Shown here piece after piece: positions 27,928 to 36,812 of a stretch of DNA of 40,303 bases. The DNA is taken from positions 1-40,303 of the forward strand of contig CANRPR010000014.1 in the NCBI GenBank assembly GCA_947632535.1. The letters are read 5' to 3'. The stretch's first letter is position 1. Every line of letters begins with the position of its first letter. Both the position numbers and the translations under genes were made by a program. Below the pieces are notes generated by a model that saw only the letters and a program-made list of their open reading frames with translations, was not told where the DNA came from and did no database searches. The DNA comes from an uncultured Clostridia bacterium (GTDB taxonomy: Bacteria > Bacillota > Clostridia > TANB77 > CAG-508).

Positions 27928-28003
27928 ACATATGGTATACATAATTTAGGTAAATACATAGGTCAATGTGCTTATGTATATATAAAAACATATAAATAAT
28001 TAA

Positions 28004-28044
28004 AATAAATATAGCATAAATGAAAAATTTATGCTATATTTATT
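28004..28044 (+). terminator. Perfect 18-bp hairpin upstream of the RAYT gene
   Basis: 28004-28021 pairs perfectly with 28027-28044 (core ATAGCATAAAT against ATTTATGCTAT) around GAAAA. The stem ends in AU-rich sequence. It may stop transcription from the GH15 gene into the transposase, or it may be a DNA-level signal for the element. Confidence 0.55.
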
Positions 28045-28116
28045 ATGTGAATGTACTAAGAGGGGGCATTAGTGCAAGTGCAAAAATTACATAAAATGGA
28101 AGGAGAGAAGTACATA

Positions 28117-28908
28117 ATGCCAAGAACCTCTAGAAAAATAAGTGATTCTGGTATTTATCATATCATTGTTAGAGGTATTAATAAGCAAGACATATTTTAT
28201 GATAAACAGGATTACATGAAGTTTTTATCAGAAGTGAAATCAACAAAAGAAAAATATAATTACGAAATATATGCATATTGTTTGATGCCAAATCATGTTC
28301 ATATGGAAATTATGGATAAAGATTTATCTTTAGAATTTATTATGAGGACACTTATGGTTGCATATGCATCATATTTTAATAAAAAATACGAAAGAACAGG
28401 ACATGTCTTTCAAGATAGATATCTAAGTAAAGAAGTAGAAACAAAGGAATATGTGTTAGATTTGCAAAGATATATTCACCAGAATCCAGAAAAAGCGGGT
28501 ATATGTGGGAAAGAGGAATATCAATGGAGTAGCTACAAGGAATACATGTGTTGCAAAAGTAACATTGTCGATACATATTATATAATGCAACTTTTCGGAA
28601 TGAATCTACAGGAATTCAAGCGATATAATGATAATGATGTTTATATGACTAAGAAAATATATGAATTTGAAATGACAAGAAAAATAACGGATGAAAAAGC
28701 AAGATTTATCATACAAGAAGAATTAAAAATAGACAATTTGCAAGAAATACAGCAATATAGTAGTAAAGTTAAACAAGATATATTTAAAAAATTGATAAAA
28801 ATAAAAGATGTAATTTGTATTAGTCAAATTGCAAGGATAGTAGGAATTAATAGGAAAACTATTGAAAGAATGCTGAAAAATGAAGAAAAAATGGAGAAGC
28901 GTCCCTAA
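28117..28908 (+). CDS. REP-associated tyrosine transposase (Y1_Tnp, HUH family)
   Basis: The start is ATG 28117, after GAAGGAGAG. The 263-aa protein begins MPRTSRKISDSGIYHIIVRGINKQDIF, typical of this family. The HUH motif is MPNHVH (His60, His62), with GHVFQDRY at 95-102. The catalytic Tyr is probably Tyr119 in RYIHQNPEKAG, followed by the family's YQWSSYKEY. A C-terminal helix-turn-helix (ISQIARIVGINRKTIERML) should bind DNA. The last five codons (MEKRP) and the stop come from or abut repeat copy D. Such proteins nick and move palindromic REP elements through single-stranded DNA. The gene appears intact. Confidence 0.93.
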   Translation: MPRTSRKISDSGIYHIIVRGINKQDIFYDKQDYMKFLSEVKSTKEKYNYEIYAYCLMPNHVHMEIMDKDLSLEFIMRTLMVAYASYFNKKYERTGHVFQDRYLSKEVETKEYVLDLQRYIHQNPEKAGICGKEEYQWSSYKEYMCCKSNIVDTYYIMQLFGMNLQEFKRYNDNDVYMTKKIYEFEMTRKITDEKARFIIQEELKIDNLQEIQQYSSKVKQDIFKKLIKIKDVICISQIARIVGINRKTIERMLKNEEKMEKRP

Positions 28909-28948
28909 TTGGACAAAATGTCCAAAAAAGAACCGTCCCCATTTGGAC
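28895..28948 (+). repeat. 54-bp palindromic repeat, copy D (forward), right flank of the RAYT gene
   Basis: Identical to copy A except CATTTGG in place of CAATTGG near the right end. It contains the RAYT stop codon and ends 21 bases before the radA start. Confidence 0.95.
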
Positions 28949-28969
28949 AAGGACAAGGAAGTGTATGAA

Positions 28970-30341
28970 GTGGCGAAGGATAAGGTTGTGTTTGTGTGTA
29001 GTGAGTGTGGATATGAGTCACCAAAGTGGCTAGGAAAGTGCCCACGGATGTAATAGTTGGAATAGTTTTTATGAGGAGAAACTTACTAAAACAGCAGGAA
29101 GTGGTTCTCAATCTAAGTATGAAAGAAAAAAAGATAATATGCCTACATTGCTTAATAATTTAGAGGGAAAAATATTGGATAGAGTTTCTACTGGGTTTGG
29201 AGAACTTGATAGGGTTTTAGGAGGAGGATTAGTAAATGGTTCTTTAATTTTACTGGGAGGAGAGCCAGGAATTGGAAAGTCTACTTTAATCTTACAAATT
29301 TGTGATAAGATTAAGTGTGAAGGAAAAGTGTTATATGTATCTGGTGAGGAGTCGGCAGAGCAAATTAAATTAAGGGCTGATAGATTAGGCATTAATAACA
29401 GTGATATTTTGTTCTTGGGAGAGACGGATATTTCAATTATAGAAGATGATATTTTGGAAATAAAACCTAAACTGGTTATTATTGATTCTATTCAAACGAT
29501 GTATGCAGATGAAATAACTTCGGCAGCTGGAAGTGTGAGTCAAGTAAGAGAAATAACTGCAAGGATTATGAGAGTATGTAAAGAAAATGCAATTACTACA
29601 ATTATTATTGGTCATGTTACTAAAGATGGAAATATTGCAGGTCCAAGGGTGCTAGAACATATGGTAGATACAGTTTTATACTTAGAAGGTGAAAGATATT
29701 TTTCATATAGAATTTTGCGAGGTGTAAAAAATAGATTTGGTTCTACAAATGAGATTGGTATGTTTGAAATGAGGCAAGAAGGTATGGTTGAAATTACAAA
29801 TCCATCCTCTATTTTGATTTCTGAAAGAGATGATAATCCGGCAGGTTCGGTAATTATAGCCACAATGGAGGGTACTAGACCTTTACTTATTGAGGTTCAA
29901 GCATTAACAACCCCAAGTGTTTTTGGATTACCTAGACGAACTGCAAATGGAATGGACTTTAATCGATTAACATTATTAATTGCGGTATTGGAAAAAAAGG
30001 CTGGTTTAATGTTGGGAAATCAAGATGTATACTTAAATATTGTTGGAGGAATTAAGGTAAATGAACCAGCAATAGACTTAGGAGTGATTATTTCTGCTTG
30101 TTCAAGTTTTAAGAACATTCCAATAGCGAAAGGAACTGTAGCAATTGGAGAAGTAGGCTTGACAGGAGAGGTTAGACGAGTTAATTTTATAGAAAAAAGA
30201 ATAAAAGAAGCTGAAAAATTAGGTTTCAAATGTTGCATTATTCCAGAAAGTAATAAAAAACTATTGAAAGAAAACTATAAATTAGATATAATAGGTGTGA
30301 AAAATGTAAATGAAGTAATGCAAAAATGTGGATTGAAGTAA
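28970..30341 (+). CDS. radA: DNA repair protein RadA (Sms), with a +1 frameshift at CGG (29045-29047)
   Basis: RadA is a hexameric helicase that extends recombination D-loops. GTG 28970 follows AAGGAAG with 8-base spacing. The zero frame gives MAKDKVVFVCSECGYESPKWLGKCP and then CGG ATG TAA. Skipping C29045 gives G-C-N-S-W-N-S-F, completing the zinc finger Cys10, Cys13, Cys24, Cys27, and the frame stays open to 30341. The corrected length is 456 aa, normal for RadA. Walker A GGEPGIGKST lies near residue 97, the RadA-specific KNRFGSTNEIG near 255, and the Lon-like C-terminal domain follows. Beginning at ATG 29139 would remove the zinc finger and has no good ribosome site. disA follows, as in many Firmicutes. 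Confidence 0.9.
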
Positions 30342-30354
30342 ATGATGAAAGAGA

Positions 30355-31440
30355 GTGGAGAATGTGCGCTTAGATAAAGAAACTGAGATAACTAATATTT
30401 TAAAGCTTATAGCTCCTGGAACGCCAATTAGAAATGGTTTGGATAGTATATTAAAAGCAAAAACTGGTGCACTGATTGTAATTGGAGATTCTAGTAATGT
30501 TTTAAATTTAGTTGATGGCGGTTTTAATATTAATGAAGATTATACACCATCAAGATTATATGAATTAGCAAAGATGGATGGAGCAATCGTAATAAGTAGT
30601 GATTTAAAGAAAATACTTTTCGCCAATGCACAAATCATACCAGATGCATCTATCCCAACAAAAGAAACGGGTACGAGGCATAGAACCGCAGAAAGAACGG
30701 CTAAGCAAACAGGCGAAATAGTAATAAGTATTTCTCAAAGAAGGAATATTATAACTATTTTTAAAGGTAATATTAGATATGTAATTGAGGATACATCGAA
30801 AATACTAAATCAAGCAAACCAAGCTTTACAAACTGTGGAAAAATACAAGAAGGTATTTGACAGTAAGCTAAACATACTTAACGAATATGAATTTAATGAT
30901 ATAGTTACATTAGATAATGTAATAACAGCAATTCAAAGAGCAGAAATGGTAATGAAAATTGTAGAAGAAGTACAGAGAAACATATATGAGCTTGGTGACG
31001 AAGGAAGACTAGTTGAAATGCAACTAGAAGAATTAGTTGGAGATTTAGAAAAAGAAGAATTATTGATTATTAGCGACTATGTTGTACATACTAAAAAGAG
31101 GAAAGCAGAGAATGTGTTGGAAAATATTATTAATTTGTCATATGAAGATTTATTAGATCCTTCAAATATTGCAAAACTCTTGGGGTATGAAATATTTGAT
31201 AATTATGATGATGTTGCAGTATATACAAGAGGATACAGGATTTTAAATAAAATTCCAAGAATGCCAAACAATATAGTTGAAAACTTAGTGAAAGCATTTA
31301 AATCTTTTCAGCATATTTTAGCAGCAGATATTCCAAAACTTGATGAAGTAGAAGGAATAGGTGAAGTTAGAGCTAAAAATATTAAGCAATCCTTAAAAAG
31401 AATGCAAGAGCAATTTATATTTGATAATGTGATGTTATAA
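30355..31440 (+). CDS. disA: DNA integrity scanning diadenylate cyclase DisA
   Basis: DisA makes c-di-AMP and scans DNA for branched structures during sporulation. The 361-aa product has the cyclase motifs DGAIV (near residue 75) and GTRHRTAER (near 103). A helical linker follows, then a C-terminal DNA-binding helix-hairpin-helix region (IPKLDEVEGIGEVRAKNI). The GTG 30355 start is weakly supported, and GTG 30364 is an alternative. It lies 13 bases after radA, whose product is known to interact with DisA in Bacillus. Confidence 0.96.
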   Translation: MENVRLDKETEITNILKLIAPGTPIRNGLDSILKAKTGALIVIGDSSNVLNLVDGGFNINEDYTPSRLYELAKMDGAIVISSDLKKILFANAQIIPDASIPTKETGTRHRTAERTAKQTGEIVISISQRRNIITIFKGNIRYVIEDTSKILNQANQALQTVEKYKKVFDSKLNILNEYEFNDIVTLDNVITAIQRAEMVMKIVEEVQRNIYELGDEGRLVEMQLEELVGDLEKEELLIISDYVVHTKKRKAENVLENIINLSYEDLLDPSNIAKLLGYEIFDNYDDVAVYTRGYRILNKIPRMPNNIVENLVKAFKSFQHILAADIPKLDEVEGIGEVRAKNIKQSLKRMQEQFIFDNVML

Positions 31441-31457
31441 ACGATGGAGGATGAAAA

Positions 31458-32207
31458 ATGAAAAGTAACAAAGGAATAACAATGGTTGCATTGGTAGTTA
31501 CAATAATAATATTAGCCGTAGTGGCAGGAACTATAGTTTATAATGGCAAAAAATCCATAAAGTCTGCAAATAGACAGCAATTAATATCTCAACTAGAAAT
31601 GGTACAAGCAAAGATAAATGTACTTGCAGAAAAAATGGAAAACAATTCGTATGATAATGACTACTATAGAGCTGTAGCCAGACAGATAGACAGCCTAGAC
31701 CAAACAAAACTGCAAGAAATTTTAAATAGGGATGCCAAAAATGGCAATACTTTTACAACAGATGCAGATGGCTTCTACTATTTTGGACCTAGTGATTTAG
31801 AAAGAATAGGATTATCTGAAATGAATCAAATATTTTTGGTAAACTTTGACACAAGAGAGGTATTTAGTTATACAGGTGTAGAAATTGAAGGAAAAATGTA
31901 TTATAGTTTACAAGACTTTGGATATCCTTCGTGGAATCCTCAGTATGAACAAGAAACTCGCAAAATACCTACTTTTGAATTAAAAGTTACAAAAACAGAC
32001 GAAAATAAATGGAGGATAACTGTAACAAATGTGGTTACAGACAACAATGTAGCAATTGATACTATTAGCTATAAATCTGCAGATAGTGCAAATTGGATAA
32101 TAGTAAGCGGTATGGATTTCGAGGTAACTAAAACAGGAACATATGAAGTAAAGTTAACTGATAAAGTTGGAAATAGTGCAACTATTACACAAGATGTAAA
32201 TAATTAA
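31458..32207 (+). CDS. Pilin-like protein with a class III signal sequence
   Basis: The 249-aa product starts MKSNKGITMVALVVTIIILAVV. This is a prepilin-type leader: a basic N-terminus, a Gly cleavage site (after residue 6), then a hydrophobic helix. The usual Glu at position +5 is absent. A coiled alpha segment follows, and then a C-terminal beta domain (residues 170-247) that resembles a surface immunoglobulin-like fold. The start follows GATGGAGG. No pilus assembly genes are adjacent, so the export route is unclear. A related architecture may precede the truncated domain at the left end of the window. Confidence 0.65.
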   Translation: MKSNKGITMVALVVTIIILAVVAGTIVYNGKKSIKSANRQQLISQLEMVQAKINVLAEKMENNSYDNDYYRAVARQIDSLDQTKLQEILNRDAKNGNTFTTDADGFYYFGPSDLERIGLSEMNQIFLVNFDTREVFSYTGVEIEGKMYYSLQDFGYPSWNPQYEQETRKIPTFELKVTKTDENKWRITVTNVVTDNNVAIDTISYKSADSANWIIVSGMDFEVTKTGTYEVKLTDKVGNSATITQDVNN

Positions 32208-32254
32208 TTTGAAAGAAAGGAAAAAGCTAGAACATTTAACTAGTGGTGAAAGAA

Positions 32255-33028
32255 ATGAAATTAAAACAAACTATATTAATAATAGCAATTATATTGGTAA
32301 TTATTTTAATAGGATGGTTGTTATTTGGATACTATCAAAAATTAACATATCATGTTTCAAATCCAATAGCAACAATCGAAGTAGAAAATTATGGAGCAAT
32401 AAAAGTAGAACTATATCCAGATATGGCTCCAAATACAGTAGCAAACTTTATAAAATTAGCACAGAACGGATCTTATAATAATTCTACATTCCACAGAGTT
32501 GTAAAAGATTTTATGATACAAGGTGGTAGTATGAAAGGAGATTCTACAAGTTCTCCAACATTGCAAGATTTAGATATTAATAACGATGCAGAAGAATATT
32601 GCATAGAAGGTGAAATGGCAGCTAATGGTCATTCAGAAAATACTTTAAGACACGAAGAAGGAGTTTTATCAATGGCAAGAGTGGATTATACTTCCCTTAG
32701 TTCAACTTTGACAAAAGAAAGCTATAATTCTGGTAATTCACAATTCTTCATTATGACTAAAAACACACCATCTTTGAATGGATTATATGCAGCCTTTGGT
32801 AGAGTAATCGAAGGAATGGATATTGTTCACCAAATAGAAAATACAGAGCTTTCTGTAAATAAAAATGAGGAAACAGGAGAAGAAACCACAACAGATTCAC
32901 CTGTAAACCCACCAAAAATTACAAGTATTACAGTTGAAACTTTTGGAGTAGATTATGGAATGCCTGAAACAATGGAACCATTCGACCAACAAAGTTGGAT
33001 GTACGAGCAATTAGGAATTCAATATTAA
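32255..33028 (+). CDS. Membrane-anchored cyclophilin-type peptidyl-prolyl isomerase
   Basis: The protein has an N-terminal membrane anchor (residues 6-25) and then a cyclophilin domain. The motifs are NPIATIEVENYGAIKVELYPDMAPNTVANF, FHRVVKDFMIQGG (with the catalytic-type Arg), GNSQFFIMT and LNGLYAAFGRVIEGMDIV. I prefer ATG 32255 after GGTGA; GTG 32243 is the alternative. The 257-aa product has a C-terminal extension of about 30 residues. It should fold extracytoplasmic proteins, perhaps the preceding pilin-like protein. A strong terminator follows. Confidence 0.92.
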   Translation: MKLKQTILIIAIILVIILIGWLLFGYYQKLTYHVSNPIATIEVENYGAIKVELYPDMAPNTVANFIKLAQNGSYNNSTFHRVVKDFMIQGGSMKGDSTSSPTLQDLDINNDAEEYCIEGEMAANGHSENTLRHEEGVLSMARVDYTSLSSTLTKESYNSGNSQFFIMTKNTPSLNGLYAAFGRVIEGMDIVHQIENTELSVNKNEETGEETTTDSPVNPPKITSITVETFGVDYGMPETMEPFDQQSWMYEQLGIQY

Positions 33029-33042
33029 AATAGAAATTTGTT

Positions 33043-33084
33043 AAAATGATAGGAAATGTTTGCAAAACTTCCTATCATTTTTTT
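33043..33084 (+). terminator. Terminator after the cyclophilin gene
   Basis: AAAATGATAGGAA (33043-33055) pairs with TTCCTATCATTTT (33069-33081), followed by TTT; the loop has a further inner stem. Confidence 0.9.
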
Positions 33085-33162
33085 ACTAATTTTTTCACTA
33101 AATGATAGTTTTCGACATAATATATATTAACTGGTTTGTCAATATATAGAGGTGAAATATTA

Positions 33163-34009
33163 ATGTACAAAATAAAAAAAGGCGATATTGTAGGAAGAAA
33201 GTCATATGGCAAAGACATATTATTTATTGTTGAAAAAATTATAAAACATTCTAACGAACCACAAATAGCAATATTAAAAGGAATGACAATAAGAATAGAA
33301 GCAGATTCACCAGTAGAAGATTTAGTAATCATTGAAAAACAAAGGATAGACAATAATATTAGAACTTTGAATAATAAATTAGAAAATAGAATAAAAGAAT
33401 GTACAGTAAATAAAAAAGGAGCTAACAAAAAATTCTTTGGTAGAAATGTTGTAACAGAAAATACAGGATTAATTTTACATTTAGATGGTGACAGAAAATA
33501 TAGTGAAAAATCTGATAAATATTATAAAAAAGTGGGTTTAAATGCAATAGTAAGAAATATAGCAGAAAATAAGCAACCATATGTGATTATCGATTTATTA
33601 AATAGATACAAACCAGATGTATTAGTAATTACTGGTCATGACCGGAATGATAAAAAGTGGGACTGGATACAATGATATTTATAATTATAGAAATTCGAAA
33701 TACTTTATAAAAACAGTAATACAAGCAAAAAAATGGGTTCAAAAAAACGGAAAAGATGTAGCAATTTTTGCTGGAGCATGTCAAAGTTATTATGAAGCAT
33801 TATTATCAGCAGGTGCAAATTTTGCTTCTTCACCTGCAAGAGTTTTAATAGACTTTATGGATCCACTTATTGTGGCAGAGAAAATAGCAACTACTGATGA
33901 ATATAAATATTTAACAATAGACGATATTGAAGAAGAATTAAGAAACGGAAAAGATGGTATAGGAGGAGTAGGAACAAGAGGAAAAAAACACAATGTAACA
34001 ATTTTGTAA
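33163..34009 (+). CDS. yabG: Sporulation-specific protease YabG, with a +1 frameshift at CGG (33643-33645)
   Basis: YabG is a cysteine-type protease that processes spore coat and germination proteins. ATG 33163 follows AGAGGTGA. The N-terminus MYKIKKGDIVGRKSYGKDILF and the central HLDGDRKY and PDVLVITGHD match the family. The zero frame then reads CGG AAT and ends at TGA 33673-33675. Skipping C33643 gives G-M-I-K-S-G-T-G-Y-N-D-I-Y-N-Y-R-N-S-K-Y-F, then IFAGACQSYYEALLSAGANFASSP with the conserved Cys and SSP. The corrected length is 281 aa, close to the usual 290. Both halves are well conserved and the second half alone has no proper start. Confidence 0.9.
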
Positions 34010-34102
34010 TATTATTGTAATACAAAAGAAACATTTAACAAAATAATTGATAAAAACCTAGAGGTGAGCGAGTTTTGGACAAAACAAACAAGCTTACCTT
34101 TT

Positions 34103-34131
34103 TTGACATTTTACGCTAGGAATGATATAAT
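34103..34131 (+). promoter_or_regulatory. Consensus veg promoter
   Basis: TTGACA (34103-34108), 17 bases, TATAAT (34126-34131), with an extended -10 TG at 34123-34124. This is a perfect sigma-A promoter, as known for veg of Bacillus. Confidence 0.9.
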
Positions 34132-34162
34132 TCGAACCATAAATAAAGAAATGGGTGATGGT

Positions 34163-34456
34163 ATGATTTATAAGGATGATATACTAAATTTGAAGTCAGA
34201 CATAACACAAAAGATAGGTCAAAAAATTATTGTAAAAGGAACTCTTGGAAGAAGCAAATTTTTTGAAAAGGAAGCTACAATAGAAAAAGCATACCCTAAT
34301 TTATTTGTTGTAAAATATGATGAAAACAATAGAAATGTTACATATAGTTACACAGATATATTAACGAGAACTGTTGAAGTGAAAGTATTTGATGGAGAAA
34401 ACTATAATCCATTAAACCTACCTCAAGTAGAAACTAAAAAATATAAAAGATTATAA
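34163..34456 (+). CDS. veg: Veg protein
   Basis: Veg is a small, highly transcribed protein linked in Bacillus to biofilm regulation. The start is ATG 34163 (GGGTG 7 bases before); an upstream in-frame start at 34064 precedes the promoter and is not used. The 97-aa product has the family sequence LNLKSDITQKIGQKIIVKGTLGRSKFFEKEATIEKAYPNLFVV and ends after FDGENYNPL with a basic tail. Its place after yabG is the conserved synteny. Confidence 0.92.
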   Translation: MIYKDDILNLKSDITQKIGQKIIVKGTLGRSKFFEKEATIEKAYPNLFVVKYDENNRNVTYSYTDILTRTVEVKVFDGENYNPLNLPQVETKKYKRL

Positions 34457-34483
34457 AATTCCTAATTTTAGGAATTTTTTTTT
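34455..34483 (+). terminator. Terminator after veg
   Basis: AAAATTCCTA (34455-34464) pairs with TAGGAATTTT (34469-34478), followed by TTTTT. Confidence 0.9.
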
Positions 34484-34533
34484 GATTCCTCAATATACAT
34501 TAAGTAAAAGAGATTAATTAGGGGGAATGAAAA

Positions 34534-36084
34534 ATGTCAGTAGATGTTACGAGAGAAAGTCTATGTGTAAATAAAATAGTTGGACAAAAAATAGAAAATT
34601 TTGTGGTAGAAGGTGATATGATAGTTCCAGATATTAAACCAGATATCTTAAATACCATTAGTACATCTGGCAATATATGCATTTACAAAAAAGAGGTATT
34701 AGATGGAAAGGTTAGAATAGATGGCAAAATAAGTACATATGTAGTGTATTTAGCAGATAGTGATGACGAAGTAGTGAGGGGAATTTCTGGAGGAATAGAT
34801 TTTACACAGGTTATGGATTTTGAACAAGTTACAAACCAAATGGAATTGGATGAACAGCTTGTAATTAAGTCTATAGAGTGTAAAGTGCTAAATGGTAGAA
34901 AGATTAATATAAAAGCAGTAGTTCAAATGTCTGCAACGGTTTATTCGAATGAAAGTATTGATATTATTAATCAGGTCAATGATGTGCAAGATATTCAAAC
35001 TCTAAAATCTAATTTGAATATAAATTCTTTAGTGGGAAGTGGAACTTCAAAAACATATGCTAAAGATACATTTATAATTGATAATACAGATAATTTAGCT
35101 GAAATTTTGAAAACAGATATTAGTATTGTAAATAAAGATGTAAAAATGAGCTATAATAAGGTTTTAGCTAAGGCGGAAGCTAATGTGAAAATATTGTATT
35201 TGACTGAAGATAATAGAATTAAACTTATTGAGAATAATATGCCAATAATGGGATTTATAGATGTTGCAGATGTTTCAGAGCAAAATTTATGTGATTTAAA
35301 GTATAAAATTAAAAATATTATAGTAAAGCCTAATTCGGTGGAAGAGCATTCTATCTATATAGAAATTGAAGTGGAATTGGGATGTAAGGTATACGAATCA
35401 AAAGAAATTAATATAATACAAGACATGTATAGTCCTACACAAGAATTGGAGTATACAACAAAATTAGTGCATACTACATCAAACAAGCAGATTATAAAGC
35501 AAATGTATGAAGTTAATGAAAATATTGCGATAAGCGAAATAGGGGAAAATCAAATATATGAAGTTATGGTTAAACCAGAAATTGCAAGTCAAAGTGTAGT
35601 AGATGGTAAAATAATATATGATGGGCAAATCAAGTTAGAGTTTATATTTGCATCAGATAAGGTTAGTAAAATAGATACAAAGCAAAGTGTACTACCACTT
35701 AATTTTTCTGTTGATGTTCCAGGTATAGAAGTAGGAAGTGATATAAATACAAGTATTGATGTGTCAAGGGAAGACTTTATAACAGATGGAAGAGGAGGCA
35801 TAAATAGTAAAATTGCTTTAGATTTTAATATAGATGTTTCTAAAACGGTTGCAATAAATGTGATTGATAAGATAGAAGTAAATGAAACAAGACGAAAGGA
35901 AATTTATAGTATGACAATTTACTTTGTGAAAAAGGGGGATACTTTATGGAGTATTGCTAAAAATTTTAAAAGCACGGTTGAAGATATTGCGAGAGTTAAC
36001 AATATTGAGGATGCAGATAAAATTTTTCCAGGGCAACAATTATTTATTCCAAGATATGTATATAGAAATGAAAGGTCAGCTTAG
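34534..36084 (+). CDS. sipL: Spore coat morphogenesis protein SipL (SPOCS and LysM domains)
   Basis: SipL binds SpoIVA and is needed for coat encasement in clostridia. The 516-aa product has SPOCS/DUF3794 repeats. The first shows VEGDMIVPDIKPDILNTIST (near residue 28), and later copies cover about 170-450. A C-terminal LysM domain follows (YFVKKGDTLWSIAKN, about residues 464-510, ending FPGQQLFIP). The start follows TAGGGGGA. yunB follows after 4 bases. Confidence 0.93.
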   Translation: MSVDVTRESLCVNKIVGQKIENFVVEGDMIVPDIKPDILNTISTSGNICIYKKEVLDGKVRIDGKISTYVVYLADSDDEVVRGISGGIDFTQVMDFEQVTNQMELDEQLVIKSIECKVLNGRKINIKAVVQMSATVYSNESIDIINQVNDVQDIQTLKSNLNINSLVGSGTSKTYAKDTFIIDNTDNLAEILKTDISIVNKDVKMSYNKVLAKAEANVKILYLTEDNRIKLIENNMPIMGFIDVADVSEQNLCDLKYKIKNIIVKPNSVEEHSIYIEIEVELGCKVYESKEINIIQDMYSPTQELEYTTKLVHTTSNKQIIKQMYEVNENIAISEIGENQIYEVMVKPEIASQSVVDGKIIYDGQIKLEFIFASDKVSKIDTKQSVLPLNFSVDVPGIEVGSDINTSIDVSREDFITDGRGGINSKIALDFNIDVSKTVAINVIDKIEVNETRRKEIYSMTIYFVKKGDTLWSIAKNFKSTVEDIARVNNIEDADKIFPGQQLFIPRYVYRNERSA

Positions 36085-36088
36085 ATAA

Positions 36089-36787
36089 ATGGATAAAATA
36101 TATTCTAGAACAAGAATAAAATTGCCAAAATTAAAAAAAGTGTCAATCAAGAAAAGGAGAATGGGGATAGTATTAGTGGTAATATTAATAGCGATTGTGA
36201 CTAGTAATATTATTGCTAATGCTTTTTTACCAATATATGAGTCACTATGTAGTGAACGAGCTAAAAGTGTTGCAACTGTTATTAGTAATCAAGAAGCTAC
36301 AAAGGTAATGCAGGATTATACTTATGAGGATTTAGTTTCAATATATAAGGATAAAAATGATAATATTACTATGATAAAATCGAATATTGGTCCAATTAAT
36401 AAGATTATATCTGAAGTTGGAGAAGATATACAAAAAAGAATTAATGAGGAAGGGGAAAGTCAAGTAGGCATTAGTTTTGGCAGTTTATTTGGAAGCAAAT
36501 TTTTCGCAAGTCGAGGTCCAAAACTGCCGTTAAAGTTATCTGTAATAGGGAGTGTAAATACTAATTTAGTAAGTGAATTTAAAGAAGCGGGAATCAATCA
36601 AACACTACATAGAATTTTCTTAGAAGTTGAGTGCGAAATAAGTGTATTAACACCGTTTGAAAATATAAATGAGTCAATTACGAATCAAATTTTATTGGCG
36701 GAAAATGTAGTTGTTGGACTAATTCCAAATACCTATTATAATTTGAATGGATTAGAAAGTAACAATGCGGTTGATGTAATAGAATGA
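36089..36787 (+). CDS. yunB: Sporulation protein YunB
   Basis: The 232-aa product has one membrane segment (residues 25-45). A soluble domain follows with SVATVISNQEATKVM, VGISFGSLFGSKFFASRGPKLPLKLSVIGSV and the C-terminal VVVGLIPNTYYNL, which match YunB. It lies 4 bases after sipL and lacks a strong ribosome site of its own, so it is probably translationally coupled. In Bacillus it is under mother-cell control; no sporulation promoter was recognised here. Confidence 0.9.
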   Translation: MDKIYSRTRIKLPKLKKVSIKKRRMGIVLVVILIAIVTSNIIANAFLPIYESLCSERAKSVATVISNQEATKVMQDYTYEDLVSIYKDKNDNITMIKSNIGPINKIISEVGEDIQKRINEEGESQVGISFGSLFGSKFFASRGPKLPLKLSVIGSVNTNLVSEFKEAGINQTLHRIFLEVECEISVLTPFENINESITNQILLAENVVVGLIPNTYYNLNGLESNNAVDVIE

Positions 36788-36812
36788 CCAAACTAATTGG
36801 CCATTCTATTTA
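36778..36812 (+). terminator. Bidirectional terminator between yunB and spoVAE
   Basis: ATAGAATG (36779-36786) pairs with CATTCTAT (36802-36809), and ACC/GGC extends the stem imperfectly. It overlaps the yunB stop and lies just outside the spoVAE stop, serving both convergent genes. Confidence 0.7.

Larger units (their letters stand above)
27874..28948 (+). mobile_element. RAYT unit: transposase gene between inverted 54-bp repeats (REPtron-like)
   Basis: Copy C (27874-27927, reverse) and copy D (28895-28948, forward) flank one REP-associated tyrosine transposase gene. The transposase stop codon lies inside copy D. Three more full copies without a transposase lie elsewhere in the window, as expected if the protein mobilises the repeat in trans. 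This follows the known organisation of REP/BIME elements and their RAYTs; direct proof of mobility is not visible. Confidence 0.8.

Noticed and set aside
29139-30341. radA starting at the internal ATG 29139
   Set aside because: It would remove the zinc finger, which is encoded just upstream across the CGG.
32209-32478. Plus-strand 89-aa open frame overlapping the cyclophilin gene
   Set aside because: Low-complexity Asn/Ser/Lys translation in another frame of a clear cyclophilin gene.
606-33645. Reassignment of CGG to another amino acid, or read-through of the following stop codon
   Set aside because: In all five genes the conserved sequence continues in the +1 frame, not the zero frame, so reassignment or stop suppression alone does not restore the proteins.
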